From Capitella teleta (lineage: Eukaryota > Annelida > Polychaeta > Capitellidae), in assembly GCA_000328365.1 (NCBI GenBank), contig KB296645.1, positions 185,927-249,926 on the forward strand: 64,000 nucleotides of DNA. Reading direction: 5' to 3'. Under the pieces are notes generated by a model. The model saw only the letters and a program-made list of their open reading frames with translations. It had not been told where the DNA came from and did not search any database. How positions within the stretch are numbered: position 1 is the first letter of the stretch; each line of letters begins with the position of its first letter. Below are positions 1 to 12,460 of the stretch, piece by piece. Both the position numbers and the translations under genes were made by a program.

Positions 1-839
1 ATAGGTGCAACGACTTGCAAAACCCCCTCACATTACAATAGCATTACCTTCATATAATGCATGGCATAATATAATGCATGGTTCTATTAGTTCTGACGTA
101 GTAAATTGAATTCTGGGCTTAAACTTCCCTCGCCTTGGTAACCTGAGCAAAACAGGAAGGTGCTTCATATTAAGAGAATCATTACTGATAAAAGGTAACG
201 AAAGAATGAAAGTTATGAAACCGACAAAAAATCCGTCAAACCAACTGTTGCTGATTAGCGATGCACACAAAGTAATGTTGATTAAAAAATCTCAAGAACA
301 AGAGAGACTGAATAGAGAGTCAATGGACCGGTTCATAAAAAGACATCTTGCCTAAAGCAATATTGACGATCAGTAAACTGATACTAGTACTTCGCAGTGT
401 CTGCACAATTATTATACATATCTATGCATCCTTTTCACTGACATCGTTTACTCGAGACTGATTGTCCCCATTCTTAATGGAATTTTGGAAGGATCAAAAT
501 AATCGTAGCGCGATTACAGTGAAGACGGATTGTATGTAGGTCAACGCCCGTAGTGCTTCAAAACGCCAATTATAGCAAAGGGCGTGATTTCCTTGGCAAA
601 ATCAAAGGTTCCATTGAAATTCAAAACTTGAATTTTATTATCAGGCACGTAATTGGTTTGGCACATTCACAAGAGCGTGAGCGCGTGACTTCCATTCATG
701 CTCTGCAGATACTCGTTAAACAAAGGAGACATGGCGATAAATGTTGCGATGGACTTAAATTAGCATGCTTAATGCAAATACACGCACAATCATAAGCGCA
801 GGACCAATCCTTCGCTTGATATATACGTCATCATTTAAG
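1..839. other. Non-coding stretch, nothing recognised
   Basis: Short open frames only, none resembling a known protein. No repeat family was identified apart from general AT richness. Confidence 0.6.
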
Positions 840-1355
840 AAATAGATATGGAAATTAGCTTGTATATAATTATACACAGATTCAACATCGCTCGTGAAAA
901 GTGGTCCTTACGTGTCGCCCGTTGCCATGACAACCAACGCCATCCGCTTACTCGATTATCACCGATTCCGATTTCGATGAACCAAAAATCCAAAGATACT
1001 CTATTATGGTGGATACGCGTCTTCCATTGGCCCCCACTGTAACCAATTTCGATTTTGGTCACGTGACTTCAAAATTGGGAACTCCGCTCTCGGAAGACGA
1101 AATTCTCGTGATAACTCCGAAGCGTGCGAATTGCGGAGCTCATAATAATTGATAATACGAATGGGAAAGATTCGGACAGTTATCGACTCAAATTTCGCAC
1201 AAATTAATAATCTTTTGGCAAATTTGGGCTCGGTTTTATATTCCCTGTGTTTTTACTCACATTATAGTTTGAAATTTATCTCGGGTGTAGGAGTAGATAT
1301 AGACCGATGTTCCACCTTGTTTATAATACAAGCTAATCTCCATACCTACGATCTC
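840..1355 (+). mobile_element. MITE family B, copy 1
   Basis: The element is about 515 bp, bounded by inverted arms: TAGATATGGAAATTAGCTTG at 843-862 and its near complement ending near 1355. It shares ordered blocks with the copy in KCNQ intron 8 (63534-63831, opposite strand), including CTTACGTGTC near 909, CTCGATTATCA near 950 and CACAAATTAATAATCTTTT near 1198. It is longer than copy 2, with an extra middle segment at about 970-1175. No transposase frame, so a non-autonomous DNA transposon is inferred. Confidence 0.78.
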
Positions 1356-2734
1356 TAGCAGTCGAATATCTCGGGTGTACTTTGCAAAATAAGCGTTTGA
1401 AGTCCTACCATTTTGTCCCATTTTGTACCGCACAAAGTAATTTAATTAATTCAAAATGGAAATGTAACTAGAGGGAGAGGTGTAATGGAAATTATTGATC
1501 CATTCTGTTTGTTTAAAATAGTTACAGTTTTCTCACGAAGGTGGTCCAATTGGATATGAAAGAAAACAGATCGAATAACCGCAACTCGTGCCTGGGAGGA
1601 CAGATGACCTCTTTACCATTTGCTCCGGACGCCTCATCGAGAGGTAAATAATAATCTAGGTCCGGTAGGAGGTTTGTATTCCGCATACTTTATAAGTACA
1701 GTACGCATCAGCGCAACAGGTGAGACACATTTACTACCTGTTACACCTAACAATCTGTCGGTTAATTTAGTGTAATTATAGCAGATGCTGAATTACCAAT
1801 ACTCACGAAACGTTGCTCTTCCTCTACCGCGTGATCGGGGTGAAGAAATCGTCTGCATTAATTAATAACAAGGCAACCAGATGAGTGCTGTTTTCTGATT
1901 CTTTGATGGGAAATTGGAATTGGGCAACATAGCAACTTATTCTTTGCTGCAATCAAATTATTTATGCTACATGCAATGCAAAGTATCAGGACAAATATTT
2001 CCATCTCGTCAAGTAATGTACTTTACGGATGACATAATAATCGAACACCTCGGAGATCGTCCAGTGATGCGCCCACAGGCATTGACCTCGAAATAGTTAT
2101 CAATGTCATGTCGCCCAGATTGACACGATTCTCATCTCAGTAATTTTAAACCAATAAGTTTGTTCACGTCACGCGTATTTTACTTATGTAATCTCTGTAT
2201 CTAACAGGGGAGGATATGTGTGATTGTGGTCTAAGGAAGAAACAGGGGCAAAGGGAGTTATTTACCTGGGAACACAAAGTTGGAGATTATGGCTTATAAT
2301 ATCTCAATGCAGTGGTGAGCGCCACGCCTTAACAGACAAGCACGCTTTGATTATAATATCATATACTTTCATTATTACCAATAACATTCTCAAATTCCTC
2401 TCTAGAGGCGACGTCATGTCCATTACGGCCCAACACACACTAAATTGTCAATACATTGTAGGTTACTATAAGTATAATAATTAATTAATTAATTAATAAT
2501 AACTATAGAGTGTATGCTTTTCACTTTTAGACCACATTATGCAACACCCAGTTGGCCGCTTCGGTGGCTTTGCCGTCGTCTGCTCGTAGACAATGACCCT
2601 TTCTATCAAATATGCATAAAAAAACATTGCTCTGACTGATTGTCCAGCGTTGACCGGTCAGCTAATTCAATGCTTTCTAACACTGACTGACCACTGACCA
2701 GAATTAGAATGGACACTATCACGAACGGACACGT
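1356..2734. other. Non-coding stretch 3' of the GPCR gene
   Basis: Contains a short TTAA run near 2480-2500. No gene, RNA or repeat family recognised. Confidence 0.55.
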
Positions 2735-2740
2735 TTTATT
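2735..2740 (-). terminator. Poly(A) signal of the GPCR gene
   Basis: AATAAA on the minus strand, 30 nt after the receptor stop codon. It gives a very short 3'UTR if used; no better signal was noticed nearby. Confidence 0.55.
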
Positions 2741-2769
2741 CAAAGCAGCAACAGAATATCAATATTACA

Positions 2770-3989
2770 TCACACTTGTTCGATACGATAGCGCACTGTG
2801 TCTGCTGGTTTCCGTACTCGGCGGTAGTTGGCCGCCAGAGAATTCCTACGCGCAGCGTTGCTCGTGTTTACTGTCATGGAGATACTCATCGAACGAAATG
2901 TGTCTCGGTGGAAATCGAACTTGTAGCAGCAACAAATCCGACGAAGTTCGACTCGCAGCGCAGCTTTGAATGACGTGCTCATGATGCAGTAACAGACCGG
3001 GTTGATAGACGAATTGGTGTGACCAAGCCATAAGAAGTAAAAATACAAATGCCGAAGTTGCTCGCTGGTCAGAGAAAGCAGATCGAGGCTGATGCCTAAA
3101 ATGTGCACCGGAAGCCAGGACGCCGCAAATAGAGCCGCCATAATGAACAGCATTCGCGCCACCTTTCGGCGACCGGCGAGGTTTTGGCGGGCATTTTCCG
3201 ATTCTGCGCTGCGCCCAGCATGAAGCAGGGCATCGGTTTGCCAGAGGTTCAGTCCTATCTGCAGGTAACCGGCACTAATGAAAACCACCGGCGCAACGTA
3301 CAGGATCAGCATCAGCGCGAAGTTATAGAGATGCTTGAGAGCTTGATTCGTCCACTCTTCAGTGCAAACACACAATGTAAATGAGTAAATACGTGAGATG
3401 ACCACCTCCCTTCGTACGAACACCAAAGGTAAAGCCAGTAAACTAGCCCCCATCCAGATGTACAACACAATGCGTTGAATACGAGTGCTGGACATGTACG
3501 CGCGTGCCTTGAGGGGGCGGCGTATGGCGTAGAAGCGCTCAGCACTGATGACTGACATGGTCAGTATGCTGGACGAGACGGCTAAGCCTTGACTGAAGTT
3601 GACCAATTTACACAAAGTGTTGCCGTAGATCCAGTTATCGTAAGCCTTCATGGCGACGCTAAAAGGCATGCAGAGACACACGACCAGCAGATCACACACC
3701 GCCAAGTTCACCAGGAAAGAGTTGGTCACGGTCCTCATGTGCTTGTTACGGGCGAAGATGTAGATAACGAGAGCGTTGCCCACCACGCCAACCAGGAAGG
3801 TCACGACGTAAAGAGCGATCAGCACATACGCCACCGGAGTGTGGTACATGACGAAGCGATTCCGGATCTCCCGGATCACCTCCCCGTTGATCCACTCATC
3901 CTCCCTTCCCGACACGTCCGAAGCGTTGAATCCGAGCGACGCATTGCCGCCGAGACGAACCATGCTCTCGGGAACCTCAGGTACGATAT
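2770..3989 (-). CDS. Rhodopsin-family (class A, beta-group) neuropeptide GPCR
   Basis: A 397-residue seven-helix receptor (ATG at 3963, stop TGA at 2772-2770). Seen: N-glycosylation sites at N7 and N13; TM1 about 44-69 with GNALV; TM2 with NLAVCD (D91); C118 at the top of TM3 paired with C198 or C200 in loop 2; ERF (142-144) in place of DRY; TM6 with SWLP (283-286) in place of CWxP; TM7 NSSINPVCY (317-325); a CCC cluster (344-346) for palmitoylation. Loop 2 EEW and the segment before TM6 recall QRFP, orexin, CCK and trissin receptors, so a peptide ligand and Gq-type signalling are inferred. The ATG has a good context (AGCATGG). In frame, eight codons upstream, a clean acceptor tttgtttcag ends at 3990, so at least one upstream exon, possibly only 5'UTR, is missing from my model. 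Confidence 0.93.
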
Positions 3990-4567
3990 CTGAAACAAAA
4001 TAGAATTATAAACATGCAGTGATCAAAGTATATTGTATCCATCGCGTTAATTATGAATATATTATGAGCATTAATTATAAAGTTAACCCACATCTTGCCC
4101 AACACCCGAGGATTAAGTCTACGATGTGTAAGTGAAAGTTCAACCATGCTCAGATAGTCAGATACGGGCGGATTCACCCGACGCATCGTCCACGTTCGCA
4201 TCACGTGACGATGCAGCTCAGCGCGCCATTCGAGTCGACTGATGGAACTAATCTCTCGCGTAATGGAAGCATTTTTAGCTAACAATTGGCACCGATAAAA
4301 CGCGGCTTCTGTGTCGGGAGTGGGGGAGGGGTGGGGGAGGGGGTGGCCCTTCGACACCGCGCGTAAAAGCAGCGGATGAAAACGACATCTCCACGTGCCA
4401 CCGACGTACGCAGACGTCAGATGATGACTATTATATTCTCGTATTTCGAGCGCCCTCCTTCGACACATAAGCACTGGTTACCTTGGTAACACGACACTCC
4501 TCAGAATTCACCATGGATTCGTAATCACCGAATATATTTTTAAAATGCAGCTGTCATGAGATCCTGC
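3990..4567. other. GPCR upstream intron or promoter-proximal region
   Basis: It starts with the splice acceptor of the receptor exon. It contains a G-rich run (gtgggggaggggtggggg, about 4320-4345). The 165-codon minus-strand frame running through it has no recognisable domain and I do not call it. Confidence 0.5.
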
Positions 4568-4812
4568 TTCACTGCTTCCCTGGTCATGCATGTATATATA
4601 TAATGACACAGGCACACACCGATGACAGGTGGTATCTCATAGGCTGCTATTATAGTAACATTTAGTCAACTGGTCGTATTAAGCAAATACTGTGAATTCA
4701 TTTTCACTCGTCTCGCCTTGTGAAATCGAGTGAAATGGATGTACCAAAAAAGGGGTGATTTTTCATCAGTGTGTGCCGGTGCTTCCTTTCAGTAGCGCCG
4801 GAGACCAGTGAA
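4568..4812 (+). mobile_element. MITE family A, copy 1
   Basis: 245 bp with ends TTCACTG and CAGTGAA. The flanking 9-mers agctgc-type AGATCCTGC (4559-4567) and GAATCCTGC (4813-4821) match at seven of nine positions, an aged target-site duplication. The body aligns in reverse orientation with 58359-58635, for example AAGCAAATACTGTGAATTCA near 4681 and the CAGTAGCGCCG end block near 4790. No coding capacity. Confidence 0.82.
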
Positions 4813-5319
4813 GAATCCTGCCCACCATGCACAGATCTCTTTTTGGTTGGCGGTATTTCCAGCGAGAATTGCTCCAAAGAAATTCTCGCCGCAAATACCA
4901 CACCATATTGCACTTCAGCACAGCTGACCATAGCGTAACTTTGTTATTGTCTGATATACGAGGCTCACAGCCGCTCTTCAATCATGAATCATGCTTCGTA
5001 AACTGCCAACTGCTCAAACAAAGCTACAATCGTACGGATTCATAATTCACCCAATATATAAGCGGTCATTCTTGCTCTAAGTATCTGTCAGTTTAGTATA
5101 AAGTTGCTTAATAATGTGAACTCAGTAGATTTTCAACCGAGGATCAGACAGTGTTTACGCGGAGTATGCACACATCAAGGGGGCCTATATTGAAGCCTAA
5201 GGTAGCTAGATTAGGAGTAATTATTGCTGTATTTTTAGCTTGGTGATCAGTTAGGCATTGGGGGCTGATGAAATCACGTGGTTCTTTTCCCTAGCCGTGG
5301 ATAATGCGCCTGTGTAATA

Positions 5320-5398
5320 AGTCTTTGTATTTTAATTATTAATAATAATTAAATTAATAATTAATAATATTAATTTTAATTATTAGTCTTTGTATTTT
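5320..5398. repeat. AT-rich near-palindrome flanked by direct repeats
   Basis: AGTCTTTGTATTTT occurs at 5320-5333 (first base a in the left copy's context) and again at 5385-5398. The 51 bases between are almost purely A and T and largely self-complementary. Confidence 0.6.
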
Positions 5399-6335
5399 GC
5401 TTTGGCCACAAGCAAACTTTCGTGGTAGGTTCCATCATGCACAGACCTATGAGGTAAGCGGTGATTTGCGAATTAGCTCAGCAATGGGGGAAACCAACAT
5501 CACTATTAGCAACGGGTTAATTGATAGCATGCTGGTGATGAAGACTGCAACTATATTTCATCAGGTGTATAATAATTACACAACTCCTACAACAGTTAAT
5601 TAACAGGGCCAGCAATACTGCTGGTTAGACATACCTCTGCATGGTTTCTAGTTCTATCGGGATAACTGGACCATTCATATGTGTCTTGTTTCATCATTAA
5701 TTCACTAATAAACCCTTTATGTGTGTATTTATTATTATTATATTACTACACGTATACCACACGAGTTCACCTACTTGCGCCCTTTCTGCTCATCTGGGTT
5801 GGATAGAGATGACGTCACCACGTTTGATATGGGCCCAGGGGTGAATGACCTCCCAAAGTCATTGCCACACGAAGTTTACAAAGAACTATTTGCTGGACGA
5901 ACGGAGCGGATTGAGCTAAGGAGGTTGTTTTCTATTCTGAACGACAATGAGTAGTTTTCCGTGAGTGCGTGCGCAGATGTTTCGGCCTCCTCACGACAGT
6001 CTTGATGGTCAGTTGCCTGCGTGATGATCGCAAATTTTAAGGAAATGAGTCAAAGGACAGATGCGTACTTAGAGAAGGAGGGCACCGAGAAACAATAGTC
6101 CGGAGGGTTCATTTAATTAACACTGATTTTAGACCACTGCACACAAGCAAGTGTGGTGAATTTGGCGATTTTTTTTTAATAATATAGACCGAATTACGTT
6201 ATTTTAATGCAAATATCAATTAGATCAATGCATTTCTTTTATCCCGAATCTTTAAATTCGAGCAAGCGTATAGAGAAATATCTGAGGAGATATTACAAAA
6301 CATTTTGACGATCTCACAGAGAAACAGTATTTCAC

Positions 6336-6458
6336 AAAAAAAAAAAAAAACAAAAAAAAAAAAAAAACCAAAACATGTATTTGGAGTTATAATATGAACA
6401 TATCTAAATCCTACTGGAACACCACGTAAAAAAAAAAAAAAGAAAAAGAAAAAAAAAA
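6336..6458. repeat. Interrupted poly(A) tracts
   Basis: Two A-rich runs with single C and G interruptions (6336-6368 and 6427-6458). Frames read through them give only Phe or Lys runs. Confidence 0.8.
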
Positions 6459-8019
6459 GCAATGAGTTTTAAATGAATAAATAAGTTATTGAATTGACAA
6501 GGTGAATAGTGTCATATAATCATATTGCATTGCGTATATCAATCGGGCATTGCTTGTTTACGTTTCGTAATCCCAGGTTTGTCGCATCAGTTTGGCAAGG
6601 TATTGCCATATTACGTAGCAACAAATCTGCATATAAACTACTTGTAAACAAGACGAACATGATTCACCCGATCAAAAGCCTTTAATTTCATGTTGCTGAT
6701 GCTCAGCTCTTGCCGAAATAACTCTCCATTGAGCAGTATGCTGCTGATCGCAATAGAACGGTAACTTTGATTGATTGATTTCGATTCTTGCTAATTGTGC
6801 TTCATCACTCGGAGGCAGAGATAAGAGATAAGAGACGCGGAGTTCGTGAGGTGCATATAGATGTAGTTACCAGAAGTCAACATGTCTTTCCTCTGACGGT
6901 TGAATGTTGTTGTCACCGTGAATATGATATTTCCATATGCACCGAGGCGATCCTATGACACACTGTTGTATTGTACGACATACTCGTATTTATTGGTGAC
7001 CAGTTTACAAAATTCACTGTCGCCCTTGCGCACTATCAATGGTCGTAGACTAGTAAGGTTTGCTTCTTATTTTCATCCCTTCTGACCAGAAATCCCAATT
7101 TGGATATTTCATCAGTTTCTCCGCTAACTTGTTTAGCTGCACCCCTTTAGCGGCTTTACATAATCGCTCGTAATCGGTACACCATTCCCTGGCGCGTTGA
7201 ACCCACGGAGCATTCCACAACAATAATTTCTCCCTGAATTAGGATTCCACATTCTACCCGGCCCCCGATTTCTGTTTCGGTTTCGGTCCCTTGGTTGATG
7301 TTTGAGCGGCATCTGTCACTTGGCTGTAGTCATGGTTACAACTGCACGCTGTGTGCGCGGGATATTCGACGGTTAATAGTTTGATGGTATTGATACGCCT
7401 GTATTACCTGATAATCACTGCACCAGAGACCGAGGTTATATTCCCAAAGGTTTTTTATACTGCATACTACCATTGACTGTAACACGCAGTGAATTGTTAT
7501 GCAGCTGGACAACACCATACAGTCACCGAAGAATTATACCGAATTATAACTCACAAGCATAATGCATTGTGGGTGACATAATTGCATTCTGGCCGTCGAA
7601 CAATAGAGGCATAAACAGACAGGCGACGCATCGCTAAAAGTCTTTGGGGGGAGGGGGGTGGGGTTGTTCATGTCACGGCAAACGATGCTGAGGAAAAGTT
7701 ACGGGGGTTCAATCCGAGCACGAGAACCGATTTGATCAGCTGTCCAAGAGATGCACTATAAGCAATATCTTAAATTGCAATGTTAGAATTATGCTCAATT
7801 GGTTAGTTTCGTCAATTCGATAAGCAACCGAGAAGGGAAGAAGAGAAAAAGAAGAAAAGAAACTGCGGTGGGTTACGAGCTCAAACTCATAGTAATATTT
7901 GTATAATTATTACATCATATTTGTCAAATATTTGTCATAATAATGATTTCTACAGTCCATTTTTATTCGAATCCCATAGTGTGTTTGAATCGATCGTTTG
8001 ATCCTCGAATATGCAGATA

Positions 8020-8062
8020 AAAAAAAAAAAATAAAAAAAAAAAAAAAAAATAAAAATAAAAA
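8020..8062. repeat. Poly(A)-rich tract
   Basis: A-run interrupted by single T residues. Low complexity. Confidence 0.85.
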
Positions 8063-8670
8063 TAGGCATACATGTAACGTACAATTATTCTGGGTGTCAA
8101 ATACACACGGATTAAAATTTGAATTAAAAGAACCCACGATCTTATCTGATTGCTGATTGGCGCATCATGCATGACATCAACTGTTTTATACGATGTGATT
8201 GGTTCAAAGGGCTACTACCATGTCCTGATCAATAGTTCGGAAAGTTATGTTCGCAAAAGTGGCGACACAACGCCTACTTGTTCAATTTCAGAGGCAGATA
8301 TCCGTCATTTTTTTTTTCTCGATCAATTATTGTCATCCCAACCAGGAAATCCTTGAGTAATAATATTTGAAAAAATAATTGGATACTTCAACGATTATTT
8401 TCTCTATTTTTTGCCCACGAAAAATCTTAAAGCGAAAAGTTGCAAATTTTCCCGAAACGCTCTCGTGAAAACTTATAAAGAAAAAAACACAACTCTTCTC
8501 GGATGTATCGTTTTGACTGAAGACAAATTCGCAATTGATTGGGGAGAGGAGTAAAAACTGAAACCTCGTAGGCGGGAAACCAATCTTCCCGCCAAAAACA
8601 TCCCTCCATCTGATTGCGTTTCGATTATTTCTACTTGTGAAAGGCACGCATGTAGAATAATGATCATCTG

Positions 8671-8754
8671 GTTACAATAGACGGATCCGTGTTTTAGGTT
8701 TCCTGTTTCTCAGTTACAATAGAGGAATCCGTGCTTTAGATTTCCCGTTTCCCA
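8671..8754 (+). repeat. 42-bp tandem duplication
   Basis: Two adjacent units, each starting GTTACAATAGA and ending TTTCYCA, with about seven differences; a third unit starts (GTTAGG) and stops. Non-coding. Confidence 0.8.
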
Positions 8755-9812
8755 GTTAGGTACGATTTTTCCCAGAAACAGAGCAAAACCCACAAGAAAA
8801 TGCAACTCGTTAATAAACCTTAAACGAAACGATTATGTAAAATTACTCACCCTGCATTTTTGTTTATTAAACCTGTTTAATTAAGCACTTAATTAAGCAC
8901 ATTGAATACAATCCATTGCCGGTAAGACCTCCTCTCAAGTAGACAGCATCCGCTAAACGTCGACACGGGAGGCGCAAGGGAAAGTGATGGGGAAGGCGAG
9001 ACCCAAGGTGCATATATGCATCGAGAGGGAGACTGCGGGAGGCTGCATCACTAGGGAGGGTGGCAAGGGTTGACGGAGTCACTTATAACATATCTGACAT
9101 TCTACATTTATAAAGGAAGAAACAGACTGTGCTGTGTTTGAGCGACTGTTGATCAGGTGGCGAAGCACCTTCACAAACCGACAGATTCTAAGCTTTTCGG
9201 AGATTTACCAGATGAGCTAAGCACTCTGATCTGGCGATGTACTTCCTGTGTTCTTATGTAATCATGAGTGTACTAGTAATACAGAGCAAGTGTACATATG
9301 GTACATTGGCAGACAGGTGACTCGAGATAAGAAGATGACAGTGATTGGTCAGCTGAATGTCTGTCTCTCAACGTGCTAAGAATATCTGGGTCAGTGCTAG
9401 TCTATCTCACTGTCCATTACATCATCAATTACACTGCCCATTAACCGTTCACTACACACATTCGTTATCCATTTGATCCATCAGACTTTTACCAGATATA
9501 TTATGTAACGTTTAGGGCATCGAGTCGAGTATAGCTATAGATCTCTGCTGGCAAAGCATGATGGTCGAATTACAATCAGATAATGAGTATGATATATACC
9601 CGGAACTCCCGCGAGTTCTACGAATACTAAAACAAAGACAGCCCAAGACGGGATAACGCCAACAGCTGTTAGTATTTAGCGCTGTTGTCTAGCCAGATGT
9701 TTGGTTTGCTTATAGGTTCTATGCAAGTATATTTATTGCATGAGCTTGACTAGTATGCTAGACGGAATTCTTGCTTGCTGGTTACGTAATTGCGAACTGA
9801 CCTCATTAACGC

Positions 9813-9872
9813 AACCGCTGTGTGGTGGTTAGTGCTCTGACCAAAAGGGACTGTCCGAACTGACCCCTGTGC
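9813..9872 (+). mobile_element. Possible tRNA-derived SINE head (degenerate)
   Basis: GTGGTGGTTAGTGCTCTGACC resembles a tRNA A-box region as found in SINEs. The expected B-box about 30 nt further is only weakly present (gtccgaactgacccc). It could be chance. Confidence 0.25.
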
Positions 9873-9876
9873 ATGT

Positions 9877-10600
9877 AATAATAATTTAATAATAATAATT
9901 TATTCATTTATATAACACAAAATGTACAATTATAGGATGAAGTTTCTATGCGCTCAACTTAAAGAAAATTACATGCAATAATAATAAAAAGATCCACGAG
10001 GTTAAGAAAGTCATGGGTGCACAGTGCCATTTCATGTTTGAGAAAACCATGGCAAGAGCCCGTCCTCTTCCTGGTCGAAACAACGCACTGCAACACCCGA
10101 TACGTAATATTTACATACATAGAATGCTAAGATATGAATTAAAATATTAGGCTATGTAACCTTGGCGAAACATAAAAGTCTTCAATTTCTTCTTGAAGGA
10201 CGGCGATGGCTGCGGCACTCGTAACTCTCTTGGTAGAGAATTTCATATTTAATTCCTTCATATATATATCGTACGTATTGTTTGAAGGATGTATTTTCAG
10301 CATGAAAGCATACTCGGACGACTCAGTGGCCTGAGTGGATGGTAAGACTCGCATTTTTTTTTTAATATTCTGAAGAGTGCAAAGCATTGTGGATGTTGCA
10401 CAACACTTTGAGCTGGATCCGTTTCTCCACTAGGAGCCAATGCAGTGACGCTAAAATAAGTGTTATATGTAGTCACGTTTAGGAGTTCTTGTTAGAATTC
10501 GCGCGGCACTGTTTTGCGTCATCTGTAGCCGACGTATTTGGCATTTTAAATAAGCAAAGAGGAAGCCATTATGGTAATCGATTATAGTTTTGAAGGGAAC
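9877..10600 (-). mobile_element. LINE (CR1/L2-like) 3' end with ORF2 C-terminus
   Basis: Read on the minus strand, 10590-10400 encodes LQMTQNSAARILTRTPKRD followed by HWLLVEKRIQLKVLCNIHNALH. This is the family segment written in CR1/L2/jockey-type elements as Q-N-A-A-R-x-L-T-x-T ... H-W-L-P-V-x-x-R-I-x-F-K. A second block, SFKKKLKTFMFRQGYIA, then a stop near 10147, is the usual ORF2 C-terminus. The 3'UTR runs to an (ATT)n tail at 9877-9905. The segment between the two protein blocks contains stops and frame changes, so this is a 5'-truncated, decayed copy. Confidence 0.85.
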
Positions 10601-10969
10601 ACATCAGAATGTTTTATTTCACAAGTCTTACCAAGTTTAATTGCATTAGAGTTCATGAATCATATACTGACACGTGGTTATTCAAAATACAGCTCAATGA
10701 TGAAACGTCAAAACAGAAACTAAATAGCACATCGCTGCTTAATTAACCGACTAGAACTCATTTCCAGGTCCAACCGTGCAAGCAAAATGTTGTCTCGAGA
10801 TTGGAGAACTATGCATTCGGGACCTCTGCTTTGTCTATTTTTCATGGCGCCGGGAGGTTTGCAACAACGAGCATAGTTGACTGTCATTTATGTATGCCAT
10901 GCATGCACGTTAATTAATGAATGGAAAGTTGGGAATACTCGAAAAGTAAACAGCAAAACTCAAGACCAA

Positions 10970-11420
10970 TCCCAATGCAATTTCTCTGCCAATGTAGATG
11001 AGCACATAAGGCGAAGAGTGTGAGATATCATTGGCGTAACTGTTGAAAGAGTTGCTCTCTCGCTCACGGTTGGATTTTTCCAACGCTTCAATACCTTGCC
11101 AGATTCTTCGTTTTGGTCCTGAAAACACGATTCGGCAGCCCATATCAATTCATTGTTGCTTGTAAAATGACGTCCTCTGATGGTACTTATCAGTCTGGGG
11201 AGTGAAGCGGCGTTTCTCCTTGATCGCTGTTTTAGTGACTTGGAATAGTATGCACCTCTAATAGTAGCTCCTTTCTCCAAATAATCAACGTGACTTCTGG
11301 TTCGTTCTTGATACCTTAACGTTTTGCGGGGGTGGGGATCCATGATGCCGCCACTCCATGGACTCCGGCTCGGCGCTTGCTTTTAGAGTCATAGTGGACA
11401 ATCGATTTCTTCAAAATCGA
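10970..11420 (-). mobile_element. Decayed mariner-type transposase
   Basis: Minus-strand frames carry, in order, ESMEWRHHGSPPP (about 11395-11335), HVDYLEKGATIRGAYYSKSL (about 11295-11230), RGRHFTSNNELIWAAE with CFQDQNEES (about 11180-11090), and IWQGIEALEK (about 11100-11070). These are conserved blocks of mariner transposases. The blocks lie in different frames, and the stretch that should hold the second and third catalytic aspartates (HDNA and SPDLAPSD) is deleted, so it is inactive. Terminal inverted repeats were not identified. Confidence 0.8.
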
Positions 11421-12079
11421 CATTCAAATAATCTTTCATAAAAGTCGTGACATTCCAGGCTGATGTTGGTCGTAGGCGTTGATTCCGCCAACCTTTGGAG
11501 ATTCTATCGTTGCTTGGTTATAGTGGTCTTGACTGTCACAGACGTCTAACATGGTGGCCATCTCCAATGTTCTCTCTTCCTGGTTAAATGGCCACCACCC
11601 ATCCTTTGGTCATTGCATCAGATGGGACTTGTCTTTCATAAGCTCATCTCAGATTTTGGACGATTTCTCTACGTTTTTTTTTTCCACTCTGCACTAAGAA
11701 ACGTATGACGAAATGTTACTGCATGGTCTTCACTTTTCTCAGAGAAGCTAAAGATGATGTGAGCAAGTCTCTGTACGAGACACTACCAAAAAAAGCTCTG
11801 AATCATGATAATTTTACAGGACACTTACATTGGTTGCTAGGCAACATCTGCGAAAGCACGTGAGAATTGGACAACTTTTTTCCACTCGAAGCTCATTACT
11901 TTTGGGCCCCCCCTTCGTATTGATTCCTCTATTATGGTGGAAGTTTTGGTTCTGACTCCGAATAGGTCAAGCTATATATACGACCGAGGTATTTCTAAAC
12001 TTTAAAAATGTCGCGCTATAGCGACAAGATTAGTTAGTCCCTTATGCTGAGGATGAGTACCCAGGATGAGTTATTGTCG

Positions 12080-12460
12080 AGATCGTTGATGTAGAACTTA
12101 GCTTTTCCTTTGCACTTATTGCATGCGGCGTTAGTTTCGATGATCCCAATGCACTTGAGATCCATTCCGTTGGAAGGGCGTTAGCTTCGAGCAGCAAGAG
12201 AGGTCACAACGCGGGTGAAGTGACCTCTCTTGGCGTATTGTGTCGCTGTAGGCTGCATCAACGGTCTCACTGTGGGTTGAGGACATACGACTCATCGTCT
12301 GGCAGAGGCATTCCTTGGTGGTTACATCGTTGTTCTTGTCCATTAGTTTCCGCTTATATGTGAGATCCAGGCAGCCTTGAATGAGACGGTCTGCGACCAC
12401 AAATCGGATAGAATAAGCCTAGCGTGCACACTGCGGTGGCCGGGTCAGGACATGTACATT
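12080..12460 (-). mobile_element. Gypsy-type LTR retrotransposon gag fossil
   Basis: A minus-strand frame contains ADRLIQGCLDLTYKRKLMDK, then a stretch that in gypsy-like gag proteins precedes the zinc knuckle (pattern: R-D-R-L-x-x-G-I-x-D, then K-L-L, then a leucine-rich segment, C-R). Only this gag segment is visible; no LTRs, protease, reverse transcriptase or integrase was found nearby. It is a short, broken, evidently old fragment. The assignment rests on pattern memory only. Confidence 0.4.

Larger units (their letters stand above)
4813..9800. other. Non-coding, AT-rich stretch
   Basis: No gene recognised. Holds an AT-rich near-palindrome between 13-bp direct repeats (5320-5398), A-rich tracts (6336-6368, 6427-6458, 8020-8062) and a 42-bp tandem duplication (8671-8754). 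Confidence 0.55.

Noticed and set aside
3589-3993. 134-codon plus-strand frame
   Set aside because: Exact antisense shadow of the GPCR exon.
3977-4474. 165-codon frame upstream of the GPCR
   Set aside because: Different frame from the receptor, crosses its splice acceptor, no domain.
7704-7725. B-box-like GGTTCAATCC
   Set aside because: No A-box and no tRNA fold upstream.
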